Positions 25,801-29,321 of a stretch of 29,321 nucleotides of DNA are shown piece after piece (the first letter of the stretch is position 1; the number at the start of each line of letters is the position of its first letter). The translations under genes were made by a program, and so were the position numbers. The notes under the pieces are model-generated. The model did no database searches. It worked only from the letters and a program-made list of their open reading frames with translations, and was not told the origin of the DNA. Source of the DNA: Pseudaquidulcibacter sp964443435. GTDB taxonomy: Bacteria; Pseudomonadota; Alphaproteobacteria; Caulobacterales; Aquidulcibacteraceae. The stretch lies in the NCBI GenBank assembly GCA_964443435.1, contig CAYUCW010000026.1:1-29321 (forward strand). The letters are read 5' to 3'.

Positions 25801-27402
25801 GAAGCATTAAGCCTTAATCTTCTTCAAAAAGATTTCTTAGGTAGCTTTACAGGCAATTTAAATCTTGAAGGAATGGGAAGCAATCTTGAAGGCAATCTTT
25901 CGGGCGCAATTCGTGACGTAAGATCGCGCGGAGTAAGCCAAGATTTGGCTCTTAATGGCAATATAGATGCACAGTTAAAAAATTCTAATATTAAACTTAA
26001 AGCCGATATTACAAATACAAGAGGTCTAGATCTTGATTTAAATATTGCGCTTCCAGCGCTTGCAAGTTCAAGCCCATTAAGACTTGCAATCGATAGAACC
26101 AAGCCTTTATCAGGTAATTTTAGAGCCAATGGTGAAATAAGGCCGCTTGCCGATTTGGTTTTTGCGGGGCAATATATTTTATCGGGAAATATTAATTCCA
26201 AAGGTGATATTGAAGGCACAATTAATCGCCCAATAATTATTGGTGATTTTGCACTTAAAGACGGGTTTTATAGGGATCCATCATTGGGGCTTGCGCTTAC
26301 TAAACTTAATCTTGGCGGCAATATTAATCGTGAAGAAATTAATATTATAAATTTTGCGGCCAATGATAATAAAAAAGGTGAGATTGCAGGCGATGGAAAA
26401 ATAATCATAGGTGATAGCAAAAATTCAAGTTTCAATATAAGAACCCATAAATTCAGGCTTTTGGATAATGATACTTCAAAGCTTGATGCTACGGCAAATG
26501 TAAGAATTAATGCATCGGCGAATTCGGTGCCTAAACTTACAGGTGATATAAGAATTGATTTTGCCGAATTCTCACCAAGAGTTTTATCTTCAAAAAGGGT
26601 TTCAGGACTTGAAGTTGAAGAAATAAATATACCGCAAGAACGCCAAGAAAAATTATTAGCAAATAATCAAACTACGCAAACTAAATCGCGTCAGCAATTA
26701 ATCGATTTAGACGTAAATATTAAAGCGCAGCGCGGTGTGTTTGTAAGGGGCTCTGGTCTTAATCTTGAATTATCGGTTGATGCCAATACTAAAGGAACAA
26801 ATAAAGCGCCAATTCTTTCGGGCGTCGCCAAAGTATATCGCGGTGAATATGAATATGGCGGACGCTCATTCATTTTTGATGATAATGGCATAATATATTT
26901 ATCGTCTAATCCAAATAATATTCGTCTTAATTTAATTGCAACCAGGCAAGAAACTAATTTAACCGCTAAAATTACGGCGACTGGCACGGCCGCAGATCCG
27001 AAAATTGTTTTATCTTCGGTTCCAAATCTTCCTCAGGATGAGATTTTGGCGCAAGTATTATTCGGACGCTCTCGTGCGCAATTAAGCTCACTTGAATCAG
27101 TGCAGCTTGCGGCTTCGCTTGCTTCGCTTGCATCTGGGGGCGGCTTTGATGTTATGTCAAACCTAAGAGAAATTACAAGGCTAGATAGGCTTATATTCTC
27201 TAATACTGCCACTGGTGAGATAAGTGTTGCCGGCGGTAAATATCTGGGCCGTGATGTTTATATTGAACTTATTTCAGAGGGTACGCAGGGTATTTCAAGC
27301 AAGGTTGAATGGCGACCAGTAAGGTCAACGGCAATTGTTTCCCAAGTCGGTAATTCAGGTGATGCCAAAGTTTCGGTAAGGTGGCGGCGTGATTTTAAGT
27401 AA
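22867..27402 (+). CDS. tamB: TamB-like inner-membrane-anchored translocation/assembly protein
   Basis: This 1511-residue AsmA/TamB-type protein works with TamA in assembling outer-membrane proteins and is linked in other bacteria to phospholipid transport across the periplasm. A basic cytoplasmic N terminus (18-32, rich in K and R) precedes one membrane segment at about 41-60. A very long periplasmic region follows, built of short repetitive strands rich in N, G, I and L, consistent with a beta-taco groove. The C-terminal TamB domain (DUF490, about 1150-1511) includes segments such as GVAKVYRGEYEYGGRSFIFDDNG and LPQDEILAQVLFGRS. It is coupled to tamA by TAATG. Asparagine richness reflects the AT-rich genome. 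The 3' end overlaps the next gene by 14 nt. Confidence 0.93.
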   Translation: MTEENSTPDPQQEKGFVERRKKKRTRKQIVKHHFIQAIGSANAMIMFIVLALLFGCIALRFGATTEQGKKFIVEKVNGMRVGPIGNLYVDGLSGDIFTEFTLKHASIKDEKGVWIEGRDFEAKLNLINLITTNVHIKDVKSEEIKIYRRPVLRFKKEKRERLPVSVNIDNINAAIVTYPEFSAVKGNWAAAGKLKVKHNKDVTVLAKILNINRPKDGAKVEFKFKDNIPLFFDIEAYEGNGGALAGMLGLDVNKPLLINIKINEKKHHGIIDVFAKSGNTNLAFIKGDWSPQNGKINGDINLGASFITNKWQDRFGSSVKVNSNWNKIDNNQNLSFNIDGINTDIKGNGIVNFKTKKTINPIKITGSIINLDNIIKTNAVKIGNLGVAGNLEGKLNDFDFNGQFQTNYLSFDKLNYKLANGPIGIKHSTQNTELSLGVNTFGGTGNGILAKILGTNPKANLKINKDGKGDLIIQELNLDGFSLDVKAKGARNLFGQIILNGGTELNLANISDKNVSGIIFSDFTGRQDNGFILNLNGTAQDFATKIDHLNQAIGTKPKISGTINIQKGLVSSDNLKIYADEFEAIGQTKNGFKTIIGNINTKNTILKPYGMAGEFKGGWQLVFKEKSPWPSLLLDMKSGNFIAPNSKLQEIIGINPNIKTLLDFSSNGVEFKNAELNGAKSKMIMLGTIGSKQINLNGNWNINGPNNLGPLEILGNLSGQMNITGNPASALLNINSKIPELMLAGAKISPANFDAYTNLGDENKIIKLNLLGQSNFGNIIGRTSIHPNKNGLDIRDINLNGGGISLIGSAQIPNNNPVQADIDFNLKEGAFLASGVLNGRLRINNDKSNINISGNNFALRGGNIRIAALNINGNGSLEDLKLNTNLRSITPMALSYSGTNTISYNGKNLEITSLGSGNFDGRGFTINKPIIYSSNANNENLNGQIILASQSAKNIPSQGNININANRKNGQIYAKINTEALSLNLLQKDFLGSFTGNLNLEGMGSNLEGNLSGAIRDVRSRGVSQDLALNGNIDAQLKNSNIKLKADITNTRGLDLDLNIALPALASSSPLRLAIDRTKPLSGNFRANGEIRPLADLVFAGQYILSGNINSKGDIEGTINRPIIIGDFALKDGFYRDPSLGLALTKLNLGGNINREEINIINFAANDNKKGEIAGDGKIIIGDSKNSSFNIRTHKFRLLDNDTSKLDATANVRINASANSVPKLTGDIRIDFAEFSPRVLSSKRVSGLEVEEINIPQERQEKLLANNQTTQTKSRQQLIDLDVNIKAQRGVFVRGSGLNLELSVDANTKGTNKAPILSGVAKVYRGEYEYGGRSFIFDDNGIIYLSSNPNNIRLNLIATRQETNLTAKITATGTAADPKIVLSSVPNLPQDEILAQVLFGRSRAQLSSLESVQLAASLASLASGGGFDVMSNLREITRLDRLIFSNTATGEISVAGGKYLGRDVYIELISEGTQGISSKVEWRPVRSTAIVSQVGNSGDAKVSVRWRRDFK

Positions 27403-27850
27403 TCTGATTTTTGCTTTGCTTTTTGCCATTCCGCAAGCCAATAGCTTTAATGCAAATGTAGTTTATGTGAAAGATGGCGATAGTTTTATAGTTAAACATA
27501 ATAATAAAAATATAGAAGTAAGGCTTGCAAGCATTGATGCAATCGAACTTGGTCAGGAACTTGGTTATGAATGCAAGGCCGATTTGGCGCAAAAAATTCT
27601 ACGTAAAAATATTCAAATCACACCTATCACACGTGATAAATATAATCGAATAATTGCAAATGTTACGATTGGTAATATTAATATAAACCGCGCCCAAGTA
27701 AGGAATGGTTGCGCGCTTGCATATAGGCGATATTTATATGACAGAAATATTCTAAATGATGAGAAATTAGCCAAGCAAGAAGGTAAAAATTATTGGGCTC
27801 TTAATAAAAAAATACCACCTTGGAACTATAGGAATGAGCATAAAAACTAG
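27389..27850 (+). CDS. Secreted staphylococcal-nuclease-like (thermonuclease) protein
   Basis: This 153-residue protein has an SNase fold signature. The catalytic triad of the family is conserved with correct spacing: R45 in VRLASIDAIE, E53, and R87 in DKYNRIIANV, where the usual YGR is YNR. A hydrophobic N terminus (2-18) looks like a signal peptide, with cleavage near residue 22. C62 and C108 could form a periplasmic disulfide. The GTG start at 27389 lies inside the tamB 3' end (14-nt overlap), and an AAGGTGG sequence at about 27378-27384 serves as Shine-Dalgarno. It is probably co-transcribed with tamA-tamB. It likely cleaves DNA or RNA with calcium in the periplasm or outside the cell; a functional link to TamAB is not known. 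Confidence 0.83.
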   Translation: MILSNLIFALLFAIPQANSFNANVVYVKDGDSFIVKHNNKNIEVRLASIDAIELGQELGYECKADLAQKILRKNIQITPITRDKYNRIIANVTIGNININRAQVRNGCALAYRRYLYDRNILNDEKLAKQEGKNYWALNKKIPPWNYRNEHKN

Positions 27851-27866
27851 ATTTAGAAAATCTGTT
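27848..27866. terminator. Weak AT-rich hairpin between convergent genes
   Basis: AGATTT (27849-27854) and AAATCT (27858-27863) can form a 6-bp stem with a 3-nt loop, lying between the nuclease-like gene and the DUF1801 gene. On the minus strand it is followed after 2 nt by TTTTT, so it may end the DUF1801 transcript. The stem has only one G-C pair. Confidence 0.35.
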
Positions 27867-28261
27867 TAATTATTATAAGCTTTGATGAACAAGCTTTTTA
27901 AAACATCAAGATTAATGTCTTTTAGGGTTTTAAGATAAAGACAGCCTTTGCCAGTTTTATGTTTGCCTAGACTATTTAATTCTGCTTCGCAGTCATATCC
28001 AGCTATATTAAGATATAAAGTAAATTCATTCTTTCTAGGTGAAAAACCGATTTTACACATTTCATTGGTTTTTCCCGATGTAATATATGAATATTTACCA
28101 AAGCCAATTATTGAACTCCCCCACATTTTGGCGGTCTCGCCAGTGGCTTCGCTCATGAGGTCAATAATTTGCAATGCATCTTCTCGCTTTACTTCACCAT
28201 CAATGGTTTGAATAAAAGCAATAACAGAGGCGTCAGTTTCTTTGGTTTTTAATTCATACAT
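27866..28261 (-). CDS. DUF1801-family protein
   Basis: This protein of 131 residues, counted from the ATG at 28261, matches the DUF1801 (YdhG-like) family: the N-terminal ELKTKETDASV, the central MWGSSIIGFGKYSY and the SPRKNEFTLYL segment are all characteristic. The family has no firmly established biochemical function. Other possible starts are ATG at 28267 and TTG at 28276, which add only two or five residues; the family N terminus favours 28261. No Shine-Dalgarno sequence is visible. A strong terminator hairpin ends about 17 nt upstream of the chosen start, so expression would need read-through, antitermination or a start inside the U tract. The gene is convergent with the nuclease-like gene. 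Confidence 0.8.
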   Translation of the reverse strand: MYELKTKETDASVIAFIQTIDGEVKREDALQIIDLMSEATGETAKMWGSSIIGFGKYSYITSGKTNEMCKIGFSPRKNEFTLYLNIAGYDCEAELNSLGKHKTGKGCLYLKTLKDINLDVLKSLFIKAYNN

Positions 28262-28274
28262 AAACATACCATAC

Positions 28275-28309
28275 AAGAAAAAGCCCTGACTTTCAAGGAA
28301 AATCAGGGC
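28275..28309 (-). terminator. Strong intrinsic terminator on the minus strand
   Basis: GCCCTGA (minus 28309-28303) pairs with TCAGGGC (28289-28283). The inner TTTC and GAAA extend the stem around a 3-nt loop, and a TTTTT tract follows (28282-28278). The one imperfect pair is G-U in the minus-strand RNA but C-A on the plus strand, which indicates that the minus strand is the one transcribed. Confidence 0.85.
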
Positions 28310-28350
28310 AGGAGTTTTGTATGCAGGGAACCTTATGAAAGGGTTCGATT
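28276..28350 (-). ncRNA. Candidate small RNA or attenuating leader downstream of dapF
   Basis: A transcript starting near 28347-28350 on the minus strand would be about 75 nt and would contain three parts. The first is a small hairpin (AACC..GGTT arms, 28329-28345). The second is a 19-nt stretch with no obvious partner (28310-28328) carrying CCCUG and CUCCU, the latter complementary to a Shine-Dalgarno AGGAG. The third is the terminator hairpin with its U tract. The 5' end fits a -24/-12 promoter just upstream. It could be a trans-acting RNA that blocks ribosome binding sites, or the leader of the DUF1801 gene. I do not recognise it as a known RNA family. Confidence 0.45.
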
Positions 28351-28357
28351 TATATAA

Positions 28358-28374
28358 TGCAATCTATATGCCAG
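28358..28374 (-). promoter_or_regulatory. Sigma-54-like -24/-12 promoter element
   Basis: On the minus strand the sequence reads C-TGGCA-N6-TTGCA. The GG and GC dinucleotides are spaced exactly as in the sigma-54 consensus TGGCACG-N4-TTGCW. Ten of the twelve defined consensus positions match. A start about 12 nt further on would fall at 28347. No enhancer-binding site is recognised. Confidence 0.45.
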
Positions 28375-28398
28375 TCTTTTTAAGCGGATTTAAAGCAT

Positions 28399-28411
28399 AA
28401 AATCTGATTTT
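28399..28411. repeat. Perfect short palindrome in the dapF-DUF1801 gap
   Basis: AAAATC-T-GATTTT is a perfect 6-1-6 palindrome, located upstream of the sigma-54-like element. It may be a protein-binding site or part of the dapF 3' untranslated region. Confidence 0.35.
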
Positions 28412-28418
28412 CGCGCGA

Positions 28419-28442
28419 TTTTGAAACATGCCTGTCTCAAAA
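28419..28442 (-). terminator. Hairpin immediately after dapF
   Basis: A 9-bp stem with a 6-nt loop (TTTTGAGAC and GTTTCAAAA on the minus strand) begins 9 nt after the dapF stop. The only non-Watson-Crick pair is G-U on the minus strand. No T tract follows, so it may protect the mRNA 3' end or terminate inefficiently. Confidence 0.4.
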
Positions 28443-28451
28443 TGGGACAAA

Positions 28452-29276
28452 TTAAAGCGTGAGCACGCCTTTGCCATCATATTCAGCAGGGCCAGTCATA
28501 TAAACATGATTATCGGATCTTCGCCATTCTATCAAAAGCTCACCGCCATCAAGAATAAGTTTGGCTTTGTTTTTAACAAGCATTTTACGATGCGAAGCCA
28601 CCAAAGCCGCACAAGCGCCAGTGCCGCAAGCTTTAGTCATGCCAACACCACGTTCCCAGACTTTAAGGCGAATAGTTTCTTTATCAATAATTTGCGCAAA
28701 GCCAATATTTGCACGCTCTGGAAATAATGGGTGATGTTCAATAATTGGACCCATTTCGGTAACGGGGGCGGTATTAATATCGTCCACAATAAATACACAA
28801 TGCGGATTACCCATATTAACGCCGCCAGGACCCCAAAGGATTGGATTATCAATTGGACCTATCTGAAGCTCCATAGTGATTGTATCCATACGCTCTGAAA
28901 GGGGGATTGATTGCCAATCAAGTTTTGGCTCACCCATGTCGATTTCAACAAGGGATGTATCTTTGCGAACCGCTTTTAAAATGCCAGCTTTAGTTTCAAT
29001 ACTTATTTTATCAAGGCCAGTTTCATCCATATAAGCAAGTGCAACCGCGCGTGTACCATTACCACAAGCCGCAACTTCGGAACCATCATTATTCCAAATG
29101 CCCATGAAAATATCGGCCTTGTCCGAAGGCTCTATGGATAATAATTGATCATAACCCAAATTATCATTTGGGCGATTTATATTTATTATTTGCGCTTCGG
29201 TTAGGTTTAAAGGATTTTGTCGCCCATCAAGAACAATAAAATTATTCCCTAATCCATTCATTTTAATATAATTCAT
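28452..29276 (-). CDS. dapF: Diaminopimelate epimerase
   Basis: This 274-residue enzyme interconverts LL- and meso-diaminopimelate for lysine and peptidoglycan synthesis, using two cysteines as acid and base. Both are present in their signatures: C71 in AACGNGTRAVA and C217 in KACGTGACAALVASHR. The N terminus (KMNGLGNNFIVLD) and the GGVNMGNPHCV segment are typical, and the length is normal. The first ATG fits the family start. There is no Shine-Dalgarno sequence, and a good -10 box ends 6 nt before the ATG, so the message may be leaderless. The next gene downstream is separated by 175 nt of structured non-coding sequence. Confidence 0.96.
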   Translation of the reverse strand: MNYIKMNGLGNNFIVLDGRQNPLNLTEAQIININRPNDNLGYDQLLSIEPSDKADIFMGIWNNDGSEVAACGNGTRAVALAYMDETGLDKISIETKAGILKAVRKDTSLVEIDMGEPKLDWQSIPLSERMDTITMELQIGPIDNPILWGPGGVNMGNPHCVFIVDDINTAPVTEMGPIIEHHPLFPERANIGFAQIIDKETIRLKVWERGVGMTKACGTGACAALVASHRKMLVKNKAKLILDGGELLIEWRRSDNHVYMTGPAEYDGKGVLTL

Positions 29277-29282
29277 AATTGC

Positions 29283-29311
29283 GATATAGTGATTAGCTTC
29301 AATTTTTGCAA
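29283..29311 (-). promoter_or_regulatory. Likely promoter of dapF
   Basis: On the minus strand TTGCAA (29306-29311) and TATATC (29283-29288) are separated by 17 nt. Transcription would begin at or next to the first base of the dapF start codon. Confidence 0.5.
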
Positions 29312-29321
29312 TGATTGTTTT

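Noticed and set aside
22867..27402. Repeated short asparagine/glycine/isoleucine-rich segments in tamB as a DNA repeat or array
   Set aside because: They are degenerate at DNA level and reflect the repetitive beta-strand architecture of TamB proteins.
28336..28352. GGTTCGA-containing stretch resembling a tRNA T-arm on the plus strand
   Set aside because: The bases flanking TTCGA do not form a 5-bp T-stem, and no acceptor, anticodon or D-arm is present around it.
1..29321. CRISPR arrays, insertion sequences, prophage genes or toxin-antitoxin pairs
   Set aside because: No regularly spaced repeats, transposase or integrase motifs, terminal inverted repeats or recognisable defence genes were found.

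Overview
The window is AT-rich, gene-dense bacterial chromosome. It holds 20 recognisable protein genes, one gene cut by the left edge and one possible leader peptide. Several features point to an alphaproteobacterium: a ChvI/ChvG-type two-component pair, a two-domain dCTP deaminase of about 340 residues, MetZ-type methionine synthesis, a TamA-TamB pair, and a zwf-pgl-edd-glk order like that known from Caulobacter. A Caulobacterales/Hyphomonadales-like organism with a low-GC genome fits best, but this is inference from gene content. I see no rRNA, tRNA, CRISPR array, insertion sequence or prophage.

Layout. At 1-4312 (+) an operon runs from a truncated membrane protein through an OsmC-family protein to thiolase and the trifunctional-type FadB, so fatty-acid beta-oxidation. 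At 4313-6029 (-) lie metZ and a DEDDh exonuclease. The dCTP deaminase gene (6121-7152, +) is divergent from metZ. At 7149-9776 (-) chvI, chvG and a pterin-4a-carbinolamine dehydratase gene form an operon. At 9917-12882 (-) a Fiu-like TonB-dependent siderophore receptor and a PiuC-type Fe(II)/2-oxoglutarate dioxygenase form an iron operon behind two tandem 21-bp palindromic operators. A DUF533/TerB-like gene (13037-13675, +) diverges from it and ends at a bidirectional terminator shared with the next operon. At 13708-20754 (-) six genes, zwf-pgl-edd-glk-eda-pyk, encode the whole route from glucose to pyruvate through the Entner-Doudoroff pathway, except for the enzymes between glyceraldehyde-3-phosphate and PEP. 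At 21044-27850 (+) lie tamA, tamB and a small secreted nuclease-like gene. At 27866-29276 (-) lie a DUF1801 gene and dapF, separated by a structured 175-nt non-coding stretch.

Most of the window is core metabolism and envelope biogenesis. The least explained part is the dapF-DUF1801 intergenic region. It has a sigma-54-like -24/-12 element, then a short hairpin, an unpaired stretch with a CUCCU anti-Shine-Dalgarno motif, and a strong terminator whose U tract ends just before the DUF1801 start. This is either a small RNA of about 75 nt or a transcription attenuator.

Most co-directional gene pairs are coupled very tightly. Five junctions have the form TAATG, and four others are separated by 0 or 1 nt.
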